Shown here: positions 22,748-37,096 of the stretch, piece by piece | How the letters are laid out: each line of letters starts with the position of its first letter | How positions within the stretch are numbered: position 1 is the first letter of the stretch | Source: Gadus chalcogrammus | Taxonomy: Eukaryota; Chordata; Actinopteri; Gadiformes; Gadidae | NCBI RefSeq assembly: GCF_026213295.1 | Contig: NC_079414.1 | Location: 17,884,980-17,948,979 of the forward strand | Reading direction: 5' to 3' | Length of the DNA: 64,000 nucleotides | Position numbers and translations under genes: made by a program | The notes under the pieces: model-generated | What the model was told of the DNA's origin: nothing | The model's database searches: none | The model's input: the letters and a program-made list of their open reading frames with translations, nothing else

Positions 22748-25700
22748 CTGTTTGCCAAGGAGAGAAAGAGCGAGAGAAGAGAGGGGGGAAACAAACATGA
22801 TCAGTGACCGCGCCACATCATTGACATCACACTCCTATTCAATGGCCTCCTTCGAAAAAGCAAATAGAAACATACCGAAGTGCGGGATGCCAGAAATAAC
22901 TTATGTGAATACAAGAGACTTGGCGGGTGGTATATAAATCACAGAATGCTCCATTCTCTGCCTCCTGATTATTTCATCTCAGAAAATGTGTTTTTTTCTT
23001 TTTCAACACGGAACTGAGATTACCTTTTCTGATTTCACAGTTCCGCTAACCCTAACCCGATACTCCGTCCCAGACGTCATCTCACTGATTTACAATGGCC
23101 AGACTCTCAGCAAACACCATCCCAAGACGTGCATTCAATGAGAATAGGGACCGAAACACACTGATTATTTTTTCAAAGAGTTTGAAGGCGTGCATCTCTT
23201 CTAAAACAACACCTTCCATAATTGACAAAAGCAAGGATTTGAATGCAAGACTTTCCATAATGTTTCTTTAGGGCTCTTTCGGTCATCGGTGAAGACGTAC
23301 AAGCAAATGTGGCTTGTTGACCCAGATGAGGGTCTGGCCACCTTCCATGCTGGAGGCCAGTTGTACTAAAAAAGTCAATATAAGTGAACACAGACACCAA
23401 AGACTAGAAATGTGGACACAAGCTGGGCTTCAAACATAAGCTTTTGCACTGCAGGAACCATTTAGTATCACAGGCTGGCCTATTCATGCTGGGGTAACAC
23501 GCCAAGTTTGGTTGGACGGTTAACCTCCAAATCAAAGAGAATTTTAAAACAACCTTATTTATATTAGCTTCCCTTTGTTTGAAACAAAAAAAAACATAAA
23601 ATACGCAGCACACATTGAATATAGCAATTTGTGGAGGAGTAAGGACGATGGAAGTGGTCATCCAGAAAACCAGATTGCTAACGTCATATTTCCTCTTCCT
23701 GGAATGCCCTACAAGAGCAGCCTACACAGGCTATTGAAACAACTGAGGTTCAGCCAATCTGTCTCTCCGTTTCTCAACAAGGGCATTGTTGTAGTGCAAA
23801 CAGTGGAAATAATGCGTTCATTTCTATATACATCAAATCAGAAGATGGTGAGTGTCCATCAAAACAGAATGCGGGCCGGTCTGCATTCATTTAAAGATTA
23901 TCAAAAAGCAAGTTGAATAAATACACGGGCTGCTGAACTGTGTTTTGGGGTCAGCCCGACTGGCCCAAATTATTTTCTTTGGCTACTGTATAACGCTTTA
24001 ACCCCAATCCCCTTTCAAATGAGGAACACATCCACAAGCCCTTTAGCTCAGTTTTATTTGGCTTTATTAATAGTTCCAGTGTTTCAGTACTTCGTGTTCA
24101 CTGCTTTTGGTTTGCTGTAGATTTTTGGTTTTGGGCTGAATAACCATGGACACACGTTATTTTGATAGTCATCATTATCTTAAAAGAAGAGGGGCCCTGA
24201 AAGGCATTAATTCAAGCAGATGTAACCAATCAATGCGATTCAAAATGTTTAATATCGACAAACCACCAGTGAGAAAAACACTAGTGTAATGTGCTACTGT
24301 GATATTACTCTAACGCAGTTACACATACACAGCTATTAAGCCTCTAAACAGGAACGAGAGCAGGCGGCAGACAGGAGACGTGGGCAGCGTGTCGACCTGT
24401 AGCACAGGTTTAGCAGGACCTGTGGAGGTTTGATTTCCGCATGCCATTTGACTAGTACACTCAACGCCAACAAACCAAACAAGAGAAGGAATGCTACAGT
24501 CGGAAGTTCACCGGAGGGCACCGTCACGACAACGCCTACTCAGAACAATAAAGGCATGCCCCAGAGCCGGAGTGATACGGTGATGAGATTTATTTTTTGG
24601 TCAAACCCTTCCGCACCACCCACCCGTAAACAAACACTGAGTAAGGAAACCGTAACAACCAATTAAGATTGGAGCCAGGGCTGTTGTGCCTGTGGGCTGG
24701 GAAGGACATCCCAGGACCGGGTGAATGAATGGCCAGTACGAGAGGGGAGATTGATGCAGGCACACGTCTTAGGATAATGATGCTTTCAATTCACCAACTG
24801 ACTCATTTACAAATAACCACCGACCATTTCAGTGGCAGCACTCGTTACAGACGAAGGGTCATTCAAAAGTGTGTTTCATTCAGTGTGTTATTAAGCATAC
24901 AGGGATGGGGGCGGGGGTGGAGATCGAACAACTGTACAAGATTGGGAAGATGTTATCGATAGGGAATGATCTATTTAAGGAGCGGAAGATCTGTGTGTAT
25001 ACTGCGCTCCCTCCCTCCCCAAAAAAGGACAAACCTAGTCGAAAGGGCGGAAAGAGAAGCTGTAACCGATTGAAAAAATAAACATTAAGAGGTCTTCCCG
25101 AGGCACTTCAATGACGGCTAGATTAAGTAACTGCAGAATAAATGCTGCTATACTGTATTGGTCAAAACAAAATGCACTGGGAACATACATTTTCACCTCC
25201 TATGGATTCCAATATTTAATTTTTCATCGGCTTTTGAGCTGATGAATAGAACATTGCTATAGTAAGCTTAACATTATCCCCGACAGAGGGTTGCTTCAGG
25301 TTGAGATTGTACAACTAGAGACATGGGAGGGGCAGGTAACTTGCACGCTAAAAGGGATTCTCAGTTTCCAGGATCATACTGTATTTTCGCATCATAGAGG
25401 ACAAAACCATGCATTAGGTTGCCCGTTTTAAGTCAATGTCACTGAATTATCCCTCAAAATGTTTCTAAATATAGGAGCTAAAGCCCTTGCAGATCTTAAA
25501 TCAGGGATTTTATTTTAGATTTCTATAATAATTCCTACAATACACCCCAACGCAACGCTTGAACATATTATACTCCACCAGTGTGACACAGTGACCCATA
25601 ATCTATGCCTAAAGCCTGGGGCAAGTCCACAATGTCAGGAATAATACTCCACTAACACCCCACTCACATCATACTTGCACCTTGGCAGCAGTTTGGCCAG

Positions 25701-26421
25701 AAAATTATAGAATTTGCATTATCCTGTAGCTTAATGTTGCTACAGAAATTAATGAAAGAACCGAATGCATCGTCTGGCCGTAACGGTAATATCCGAGTCT
25801 GAATACAACCGTTGCCTTTTTAAGGCATTCGTGGGCAAACTGTTATGCCAATGGGAGGAGGACCACTATCAGCTATAGGATGTAGCCCCCAGTGGCAGAG
25901 CACATAGGTTGGAGGCAACGAGAAAATCCGATTCTAAAACATTGTGCAATAAACCCAACCATTAGAAGGGACAGACCAATTCATAACTACAAAAAAGTTA
26001 TATTTTGCCAAAAGTGCAAAGGTTCCATAAACGAATAGTCCAATTTGAATCCGAAAGAACCTGGTAATGCACCACTACAATTAAATTATTTAACATAATC
26101 CCATAGGCACCGCAATTCGTTTTATTTTATTTAAAAGAAAAACACTAGGAAAGGAATGCCAATTTGCAGTCTGCAGAGCGCATAGCGTAGTTTCTGTCCA
26201 AACTAATAGGAATAACTAACTCAGCATTTCTGCCGGTGGGTACGCTACACGGGTTCTCATCCTCTGCAGTGGTCATTGAAAAGGGAGACGCGCAGTGAAA
26301 GCAGACGCGTTAATAAACATCGAAAGTAGACGACCGCGCCAATCAAATATTCTTGATGCGGCACGTCAAAATCGCAGAGAACACTGCACGTCGACAGCAG
26401 TAGGAAAGTCAAGCTACTCAC
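22748..26421 (-). other. Intron between the beta first exon and common exon 1
   Basis: A 3.7-kb segment, intronic for all isoforms. Mostly unique, moderately AT-rich DNA. A tRNA-like segment near 24385-24445 has a box-B-like GGTTTGATTTCC and could be a SINE head, but I do not consider it established. No coding exon is seen. Confidence 0.6.
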
Positions 26422-26460
26422 TTTATAGAAAATCATCTTTAAAGTGCCGTAGAACCCCAT
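26422..26460 (-). CDS. fbxw7: fbxw7 beta-isoform first coding exon (13 codons)
   Basis: This exon encodes MGFYGTLKMIFYK and ends TATAAA|GTGAGT in phase 0. The same peptide immediately precedes the common region in the human beta isoform, which makes the assignment firm despite the small size. The ATG context (ACGATGG) is strong. In human beta, about 74 further residues including a hydrophobic membrane anchor lie upstream. Here no upstream in-frame ATG continues the frame, so the predicted isoform is 553 residues. Either this fish starts at this methionine, or the anchor is encoded by a separate exon I did not find. A CpG-rich segment directly upstream fits a promoter and 5'UTR. Confidence 0.85.
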
Positions 26461-26499
26461 CGTGGTGCTTCGCGGTGGTTTCCCCCTTTCAGTGAAAAA

Positions 26500-27060
26500 T
26501 GCTCAAGTCCAAATATCTACGCGTGGCGGGGAGATTGCTGTGACAGTTCGATGGCAGCGTTGTACTCTCGGGTAAATCCGACACTATCTCTGGTGTGAAC
26601 ATGCTCAGGCACAGCACCGCACTGCCATGTGTTGTAGTAGGCTCCTGCGCGGGGAGCTCCTCCGTGTCGACCCCGAAACCAGCTCGGATAGGAAAGAAAC
26701 GACGCAACGCTCGTAGAAGCATACGCCACCGGTAGCCCCCACAGGAGTGCACAACAGTAAGAGGACAGAGATGGGGAGAAGGTAAAGGCAGTGGCACTCG
26801 CGATAGAGCTAGAGAGAGAGAGAGAGAGAGGGAGGAAAAGGGGGAGGAGGAGAGCCGCGTCAGAGCGCAGAGGAACCGTGCCCTCTTCTGCGACCACACG
26901 ACGGCTCTTACACGGGGATCGGATTACATCCTCCCCGATGAAAAGGAGAAAATGGTGCAGTCCAAGATTCAATAGCATGCGAGGAGTATCGATTCTTTTA
27001 GGTTGAGACGGGGAGCCGTACGGCGTGTGTATGACGCAGACGTATTAGCCCAGCACAAAT
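26500..27060 (-). promoter_or_regulatory. fbxw7: CpG-rich segment, probable beta promoter and 5'UTR
   Basis: CpG dinucleotides are dense here compared with the AT-rich intron on both sides. A GA-rich tract lies at about 26810-26850. The segment begins just upstream of the beta ATG in the direction of transcription, as expected for an alternative promoter. Open frames in it show no homology I recognise and are probably 5'UTR or noise. No TATA box is evident. Promoter function is inferred from position and composition. Confidence 0.55.
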
Positions 27061-28613
27061 ATTTACAACAGACAGACTGCACTGGTCGCGGAACCCCAAA
27101 CAACCCATCCCTACCCTCTGCGCCCCGTCTTCCCTGCCACATCACTGATGCCAATCTCTACCATCTACAATTTATGCGCCTTCTACGTCTTTGGCGATAG
27201 TTGCAGCAGGGCACCACATTGCCATGTTCGAGCAAGGGTTACAAAATGTATATTGCCAAGATACAAATTTTTATTTCACAGCTGATATTTATGTGAACAA
27301 ACTTTTGACTGATATTTCACGTCAAAATGGCCAACGTCTTACTTCAAATTGATTGACACATGACAGATCCTGTCTTGACAAACACAAATGGGCATTTTTT
27401 ACTTATTAGAAGTTAGGTCTTGCACAAGTCTGCAAAGTATAATGCTCTGTTTACAATTTACAATCCAATTTGGTTAGCACAGAATCAGCCACTCCAAGCC
27501 TGCACCGGTAATTATTCAAAAATCTACAAAGGGGCGGAAAAACAGAATGTTTTGGAATGAGGAGATAACACTTCAGGGAAAAGAGTTAGTCAAATTGATT
27601 GCAACCCGGAAAGGACTAGTGTGGGTGAAAACAAATGAAAAATTTTGCGAAATTTAAAATTACATTATAAAGCCAAGGGGTTTTACTGCACTTAATGCAT
27701 AAAAGAAAGCCGATACAACTTCAGGGCAAATATGAAAGTGTATCAAAAGGAATATGGTCAATATAGTCATTAAATCGTATAAAAAATATTTGATATACAC
27801 ATTACAGGTTTAAGGACCAGCAGGATGTTGCCTTATGAGGAAATTGTACCCTCACTGTAAATCTAGCTAGTTTATAGCTGCCTTTGTTGAGTAAAAACAA
27901 AAAAAAGTACACAAAGAGGGGTGGCTGGGAGGGGATCAGGGGTCTCTGGCAGACAGGGCGTTAGGGCCTTTTGTGTGTATGTATGTGTGTGTGTGTGTGT
28001 GTTTGAGGTGGCCCGCGTGAGAAAAAAGCCCCTTTGGTTCCTCTCCACTGGCCCAACCTTTACACAGCACATTGGAATGCTCGGCATGCGAGGGGGGCTG
28101 CACTGTGGCCTCTGAATGGTCTGCAATCTCCCTTTTGTACATCCCTTCTGCCACTCCGTAAAGCACCGACGACGGGCCTCCCCTCTGGCACTGACCACCC
28201 TGCTTACCGAGACCTCTCTGGTCACAGAGAGGGAAGACCCACCAAGCAGATGTTCATCAGGCCCGGCTCCTATCATCTTGTTATAATCAGTAAACTCCGC
28301 CGTGCAAACTATTTGGGCTGTACCAGACGTTGGCTGCGTTTCAGGGAAAATAACTGGGAGGCAAAATGCAAATGATGCATCGTTTTGACTTTTGTGCATA
28401 AATAGTATGCAGATTGTGGGAATTTCTTGTCTTTTTTTTTTATATACACGCCAGCAGAACAAACATGACCTTGGATGTGTGAAGTCTTAATCACAGATCC
28501 TTGGAGCTATGTCGCAAATACAAGAGGAAGTGCATCAAAGGATTCAATGCTTCTTAAGAGGGGATGGATGTGTGCTTTACAATTTAAAAGCAATAAATGC
28601 AGGTGCATGCATG

Positions 28614-28650
28614 CGTGTGTGTGTGTGTGTGTGTGGGGGGGGGGGGGGGG
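28614..28650. repeat. (GT)10 followed by a G16-type run
   Basis: A GT dinucleotide tract runs directly into a run of about 16 G. Flanking GCATGCATGC adds a short alternating purine-pyrimidine stretch. Confidence 0.85.
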
Positions 28651-31600
28651 TCCCCTCTCCTGGTAAATGTTTAATATGTAATAGGCTAGACTTGGAAGGA
28701 AGATATTTTTCTTGGGCACTGATGCATCCCTAAAGAGAACTATGTTATTGTGCGATGTCCTAGCTGTGACAAAACAGGAGAATGGTGGTGTCGGGGTCAA
28801 GGATTAGGGGATTGGGGGTCTGGCATCAATGGATTTGTGCGCAACGGTGCAAGTCACATTCCAGATTAGACAGACGACACGCATGCGATGAAGAGGGAGG
28901 GAATGATGCTTGTGGGGGAGGGGGGGTTGAGAGATAGGGAATCATGGATCAGGGTATTTTGCCAAGCATAACCACAGTGTCATCTGCATGGGGTTTGGTT
29001 TAACAGCCTACTCAACGCGACTCAAGTAGCAGGGTTTTGATGGGGTTGGGGAGGAAATTAAATCAAGGGTCAAGGGCTTGGCGTCTCCCATATGCCATCA
29101 ATTAGCAGGGATAGGAAATAAATGACAAATTCAAAATTCAACTTTTGAATTTGCCTGGAGCTCATTTGCAAACTGAATTTCCAATTGATGGTTAATCAAC
29201 TGAAAACGAATTAAACTATGATTCAATTTATTTGCAAAGGACCACCAACGGCTCAGAGTTGGCGGTCCAGCAACACACAAACACAAGGCCAAATCCCACT
29301 GGGTAATAATGGTGGAACTTACTGGCACAGAAAATAACTGACATAAATATAAGGTTGTAATTCTTGTTAACACAGCCGGATTTCAGAGAGGCTGGAACAC
29401 AGCAGAGGCTACATATTTACTTTGGGAACCAATAAAACAAAAAGGGAATTGGATAAACACATACAAATGATCGCCTTCATTTATTTCACAGTTGGCAAAA
29501 CTGAAACCAAATCATCTTTAAATCATCTTCTAGGAAACAAAACAAAAAAATCCATTCCCCACCAGAGATTAAGCAGGCGGATTGAGTCTAAAGAAAACAT
29601 AAAATATCGATAAAAAAAAATCATTTTACAATTGTGCCACTGTGTTAAATTCAGAAGATACAAAGTGACTAATGACCTAATGGTCTAATTAATTGAGATT
29701 AGCTGTTTAATAATTTCTAGTCGTGTCTTTTTTTTCCACTTTATTGGGAATATGTGATTTGTCTTTTGGCTCAACGACAATTATGTAACGCCCTGCCATA
29801 TGGTTTGGTTTCTTGCCGATTTCTTGCCAACGGCGCTGAATTCAAACTGTGGTGGACACAGATTTCAACTACCGTCGTAATGGAAGGCTTACCGATAAGA
29901 CAGGTTGATGTTGCACCAACACTAGGTTTGTTTCCCAAATATCTTAAAAATTAAAGGTTGTGATCCGAAAAACTATCAACGTAGCTTTAAGTAGTGCACA
30001 GCATTTTATATTGAGCATGCAACAAGAGTCCTAATGTTTGCAACGTCAAGTGGAAATCATGGTTGCAAGCTCTAGTTTCCGATCAAAAGAATTATTGATG
30101 GGAAACACCAATTCTTCAATGGCAAGAATTTCACATGTAGCATTGCTATTTCCCTTCCAATCCTGCAAAAGCTTCTCTGATGCCGAATTTGGTGCTCCTA
30201 TTGGGAGTGGTTTCGCATCAACTATTTAGATGGCTCATATATGTCCTTGATGTTGATCATTCAGAATGATGCATTCATCGAGACAAAAGCCAGGTAAATG
30301 CCCATGGGTACACTCAGGTTTTGACCTGAAATATTGCAAATGCTTCTTTTAAAACATTTTCAGTTTTCAGAAGGGAAGGAAAAATGATTTAAATGGATGC
30401 AGGTATAAATTGACCGGGCATTTAAAGAAATTGCGAGGGAACTTGGCAGAGGAATATTGCAAGATAGAGATGAATGACAGCATCCAATGAATTACTAATC
30501 ATTCCTGGAGGCAGTGGACAGTATAGAATAGAAATGAAAATAGAAATCCAAACAGCTAGTCTCCTACCTAGGTTTCCGTTTGTGAAGGAAAAGTTATATT
30601 TTAGCCTAAAAATATCCCCTAATCATATGCCATTCTCCCAAACGACAATGCCATAGTGCACTTTCATTCAGAATGCAATCGAGATGTTTTGGAGGAACTG
30701 AGTTGGTTTATTTCTGTAGCCAAAACAATGTGGCCCAATGTGGTGGCCACTATCCATCGCATAGGATGACACCTCTAATTTCCCTGTGCACAAACAAAAA
30801 AAGAGCTATAAAAAGCTTAGCAAAATAAATAAACATAAAAAGGCAAGTGGACAAAAGAGCTGCAGAGAGCAGAGCTGTCCCAACTCCAGCTGTAAAATAA
30901 ACAGAAGCTGATGGGTTTCAAGAGGCTGCAAAACAATACACAATAACTCACTGGAGAGAGAGTGAGGCCCACAGGAGCAATCTAAGAGTTGAGCACGAGT
31001 CATTGTTTTCAGTCTTCTGGGGATGTATCATATTGACAGTTGAGAACCGACAACGGGAACGTGATCAGTGTTTCGGATCTTTAAAGTTCATACGTGACTG
31101 TAATCCTTTATTCGCTCAGCTGGGTGGGGAAAATGGTCGGCATTCAACACTAGGTGAGTCGGCAATGGACGGTCTTTTCCCATTGTTATTATATATATGT
31201 AAAGAAGGTACAATTGATTGAGGCTCGGGGGACAACTGATCGGGGCTTTGAAAGGCCAGGCTGCTCGTTCCCCAAGAGCAGATCGGTTATCTCAGTTGGA
31301 AAAAAACACTTTAAAGCCTGACTTGAGTGCAATCACCTCCTACGTCTGACTGCACACAGTGAGAGAGAGAGCCATGAATAAATAATACACAAATTTTGAA
31401 AATAATATAAATAAATAAGAAGACGGGGCATGAGAGGATGTGGTGATGTTTAATACGTCCCAACAGAGTTTGAGTGATGCAATGCACCAGCAATAAAAAT
31501 TATGCCTACTCTATAGTGGACATCGAGTCACACGAAATGCAGTGATAGTTTTTTGTGTGTATGTGTGCAAGTCTGCGTGTGTACACGAGAGCTGTCAGAA

Positions 31601-34600
31601 CTGAAGACCTGCACGTTTGAAGTTCTGTGACCCAGGCATGGACACTCTTTCGTCATTGGATCATGTTTTCTACTTGACTTTGTGTCAGGGACCTACGCAC
31701 TAGACATGAGCATACTCTCCCTTTTATATGCCTTCCATTGAACCGGTTACAGATACATGGCCCCTCAAGTTAACTACACTATTATCATCATTAATATTTT
31801 AATGTTGACTAGTGAATTTCATGAACTACTAACCAATTTACCTAAAACCAATCAAGGGGTGATATTAATTCAAAAGCGAATTTTAAAAACCAATAGCTGA
31901 AAAGGCTTTTTGTTGTTGTGTTGACATTGACATTTGCAGGGCTTTGTAGTTTAAAGAAAAGCGGCTTACTGTTCACGAGATCAAGGGAACCACATGCTGC
32001 TGAAGTTATAAAACAGATCATAGCGAGGGTCAGGCTGGTGGTCTTCTGGGAACTGTGCTAACAGTGCTAGGTTTGATGGCCAGGGTCAAGGGTCATAACT
32101 TTCATTTCAGAAGGGTGGGGGTGCGCTCTGTGGAACATTAAAGCTAATCTATTTGCCTTCTGCCTGCACCTCTAACGCTTCAACACCTTATATAAACTGT
32201 CAAACACTTGGGACAGATAGAATTTGTTCTCTTCCACTAGGCCCCTGTTAATTTTCGACCCTGAATGTCATCTCATCAAATTCAGCAGTGTCAGATCACC
32301 AGGAACCCTTTTAATGTTGGGCAGGGCTGATGTTTGAAGCCCTGATGTGTACATGGAATGATTGATAGGGATCAGGGTGAATAGGACAGTGTGTGGTTTT
32401 TTAGTAGCTACACACCAGGATTCAGACTGCTATACTGCATGCTCAAAGCCTCTGTGTGGTCTGCGTGTGATCACGTTTATGTAAAGGGAATCTTTTGCCA
32501 GTCTTCTATCACACAATCATTATGTACCCAAGTCAGCACAAGGCAAATGCCTTTCGTTTCTTTTGACACATTAGTCCGAGCAAGAAACTGTACCGCAGCC
32601 TTTAAAAGCATGTCTGACAGATGACTGTCGAAAGGAAAAGCTTCATGAGACTAATGCAGGGAGGCTATTAGAGCTTTCTTTGTTGACTTCAAAATGTTTC
32701 CTTACTGGTTACCCTCTAAGTAACAGGGTGGGTACAGCTTCAAAGAATACACTGCTTGAATAATTTAAAAACACAACCTGCAAGCCATTACTGAAATAGG
32801 AAGTTTGAGTGTACATAAAGTAGAAGGGCAAAAAATCTTCAAAATCGCTGTCCAACAGGAACCCTGCCATTGTAAAAGATACCCTTCTGTTTGTCTTCTA
32901 TTAAACAAACCGTCTACTTTCCAAATACTTTTTGAGACAAATGTGTCTCGAAAATGCCTTAAAATGATGGCCCAAGCTTTACTAGGCACCATTCAACATA
33001 TAAACAGTTGAAACAGTTGCAAACAAACATTTTTCCTGATCTCAACCAACCAGCACTCCGGTTCCCTATATAAATCTTCCACCCTGAATTGGCATTTGAA
33101 AGAGCCGGCTACCCACAGTCCTCTAAAAATAAAGCATTTAGGCTTCGTAATGATACTCCGTGTCACAGGGCATTCACTCGACACGGGGAGGCATGGCCAC
33201 TGCTGAGATGCAGTCTGTGTTGTGTTCTTTACTCCTCTTGTTGTGTAGAGGGGATGGCTCGCTCTGCCACAGTGTTGTCCATTTTAGACATTGTTTATGG
33301 CGCATGCCATCAAATCAATTTCAAGAACTGCATTGTGACCTTGGTCGGGTGATAGATTTGACCTCTATTAGTTTGCAGAAAACAATTTAAAGGGTCATAA
33401 AAGTCATGCTCTGGGATGTAAACTGGGTGTTAACCTTGGAGGCTATACAGTGGAGTGCCAGTCTTGGACTTCAGACAGTGAAAAGATCCTATCGACTGGT
33501 AAAAAAATCATGACAGAAACATGTAATATGGGGACAGTGGAGTCAGGATTTTCAGTATGCAGCTTATTTTCTACGAGGAACTTTGATATAAAAAACAGTC
33601 ATTCATGTTTTTGGTTCAGTGGAACAAAAGACAAAACCCAACACAGCCAGATATTTGGATACTGTTAAGTCCTTTCCGGGGGTGGAGAATAATAAGCAAA
33701 ATGATGCATTAACCTTTCCAACAATGTTGAGGTAGGCCATCTATTAGAGCTTTTGTGCGAAGAGCATCTAATGTAAAAGTGCACTCGACACTTCATCTTT
33801 ACCAAAGACACGCGTTGTAAAATGAGCATTAGAGTCTTGAGGAAGTTCCCAGAAAATTAAGACTTTCCCCTGCTTTCCCGAGGAAGTGTGAATGCCCAAT
33901 TTTCTTTTTATAAAACAAAAAGATAAAGTTGAGGGAAGGAATCCTCTAATAGGGCCGCTGACCAAATTCTCACCAAGCATCTTGGCTTGTTCCCTTCCAC
34001 TCATCGCTTTTCTTCCTGGGGCATGAGCCCTGCTGGGGTTACACAGACACTGAGGCGTTGACAAGTCTTATTGCCCTAGACACACAAGCGATGGGCCCCG
34101 TACACCGCTGCATAATCTAGATTACTCCACCTGTCTAATGACACTAAATGGGTTCACAAATGGCTCGAGTGGTATCTAAGCGTCCTTTCAATTTGACGCT
34201 TTTGAGGTGGAAAAATAAATGCATTGTCTAAAGATGCATTGTCAATATTGTTGACAGCTTAATTGTACAAACTTCAGGCGACAAAAGACTGGGCTGGCGG
34301 TCCCAAGTCACTCATGACCCCCATCCTCCCCGAGATGACCTTATCGTGGTGACAATAGACCATGTGCCTAATGGGTTGAACCCCACCTCCCATCTGGGGA
34401 GTTTCAAGCCTGTGAGGTGATTCGGGAAGAGAGGCATTTTATTTTTTTTTCCTGCATCCCTGGGTCTCCAACTCATCGCATCCTCTACACAGGACAGCTG
34501 TATGGTAATGAGTGCTTGAGGCTGGGGACAGGCCATAGTCACGACGACTGTTTGGCATCTATCGAACAAGGGCCTCCTTTCTCTGTGGCTGGAAACGCAT

Positions 34601-37096
34601 GAACTTGGCTGATTAACTGTTCAGGAAACAGATGACGACAACCTAACTTCCAAAGCAAGCAACAAGCTTATTTTTCTAAAAGGGATTTCATGGCCGCAAA
34701 CCTCTGCCAACTTGGTTGAACAATCGCAGGAATTAAAGCGGATGCTGTCGTTTTAACAGAATACTACACATGATCGTCTTCTGCCTGGTTTATAACAAAA
34801 AGGTAACTGATTAAGTGTTCTTGAGGATTAATCCAGGGCCACAAGCTCCCTTGAGTTGTCTCCATTTATCCAAAAAAGACAAAAAGGGAGAAATTGTGGG
34901 AGGAAGGATTTGGGAAAAATCAAGGCCATGCAGTGCGAAATATTCAAGCTTGCGTAACATTAAATCAGCACGGGCTAGACTTTTTAATGCCAGGCCAGCG
35001 GCAGGTTTAATCCTGATGCGACTATGATGAAGGACAGGCGAGGGAGGGGCTGGCAGTGGGAGACCCTGTTGCTAGCCCTCCCTCCATCGGTAAACTGTTG
35101 CCTGGTAACAAAGATTGTTCTTGCTGGCCTCCAGGCTGCAATACATTGCCTCTGGCTTTATCTGGGGATGAGACTCTTGTTTGCCATTAGAGTGAACCAA
35201 TCCTGGCAATGACGGCAAGGCCTGCCACCCGATGCTGAAATCTGCAGAGCATGTTGACGAACACTTCTAGATTGGAGAGCATTTTATGTTGTTTTAAAAC
35301 GCAAATATAATAATTCAGCAGAACTGGACATCACTTCAGCATTTGAACAAATTTATATTTTCCTCTCAATAGCACACCAAATAAATATATAAAAAACCAT
35401 GCCTAACAAGCAGACATACAATGAAAGACCCACATGAGTATTTGTATGCACCAAAAGGGCCTGACATTCACATCACAGCTCTTATAATAAGAAAAGTACA
35501 TCTGGGCAGCGCACCAACGGCCTGGAAATTAGGGCTGGAACCTTAACGCTTGCTGTTGTGCCCCTGCTCTAATGGCCCAGCCATCTGTCTCTTATTCAGC
35601 CTGTGATGATGTAGCTTAATTGATATGCAGGGGAGACGTGCATACAACAGTGGGCTGGCTTCCAAGCCTTCAGTCAGCCTGAAGTGGACACATCACCTGC
35701 TTTCTGTGTATTGTGCTCGCAGACATACGCCATGCATCAGCACCAAGAAATGCCAGATCACATTACAAAACAGTTACTGTATGTAGAGGCAATACGGAGT
35801 GGATTAGAGGCTAGATTTACAATGTTATTTGTAATGCTTAGAAAGGTTGGCTTCACTTCATTCCACAAACCGAAAATAGATTAATTGAGGGTGAAACGTT
35901 AAGGGTTCCCCTTAAAAAGCATAACCACAGCAAACCACCATTTTACGGCACTGAAGTATTAATAGAATAACTAAAAATCATTGGGCACCAGATCAAAAAG
36001 TATGGCCTCCATCCATAAAATATTATATAAATATTAATTGTGGCAATTAAGTCACGACAAGCGACGTGGCATACATTCTTAGGTCATCTGATACTATGCA
36101 AAGTGCATAGTCGATACGGAATAGAAAGTAAATAAGTAGCACTTGACTTTAAAGTTTAAAGCCAACGATGCATTGAATCAATGGTACTGAAAATGTCTGG
36201 GAAGAAAAGATCCACTACTTAGATTTCAAGATTAAATTACAAATATTGAAAAAGTTAAACAAAGCATCTTCGTCCACACTTTCATGCAACAAATTACACA
36301 GAAGTCCTACCTATTAATTACCCTCTTTAAGCCACTTTTAACACTACTTAAATGGCCCATTACAGATGTTCACATCCCCTCCAGTCGTCCAAAGTACATT
36401 TCAAACAAATGACTATGCTCCACTGTACAACTTGCTCTATATGTAAAGTTATTTCCCTGTCATAAATGAAGTGCACGATTCATTTCAACAAGATACCTCC
36501 AAATATAGAGCAAGTTAGCAGAATTCAGAGTGAAACTAAACTTTAGGGACTTGTAAACATAAATCAAATATAAGAAGACTTTATTCAACTTCCTGAAAAA
36601 ATATTGCACTCTGTCCAGTGACTGGCCAGATGACTGGGAGCTGATTTGGCTCCAGTACAACTGGCCATAAGCAAAAAGAGGCAGCAGCACAATCTGGCCA
36701 CAATGCTCTGAATAAACCCTGGGATCCCAGTTTCCCACGGTCATCACAAATTAAAGAGGCTGTTTGGGCAACATCAGCACTACACAGCAGTCTACAGAGG
36801 TTGCAGGGAGGGTATCCTCCTAAGGCCCAGAGAACATCTTAAGAGGACGCAAATGGGCTACACAAAAGAGCATCTGGTGACCATGTCTTACACGACTTCT
36901 TCATCCCCTACTGGTTTTGGCCCTCGGTAGAGCCATAAACACCTCATTAAAAATTGAACAGTTGTTCAATAATAGATTCTCTATAAGAGCAAGCGTCAAT
37001 CTTCTGGTTGGCTACTCTCTGATAAGTTCAACATTTCGCATTGTTTTCAAAAGTAAAGAGTATTTATGTTGACAGGTAGTCTTAATCATGTTGGGG

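Noticed and set aside
26489..26978. Minus-strand open frames of 136-153 codons upstream of the beta exon
   Set aside because: No homology recognised. They lie in the CpG-rich probable 5'UTR/promoter and are not in frame with the beta peptide. A uORF role is possible but unsupported.
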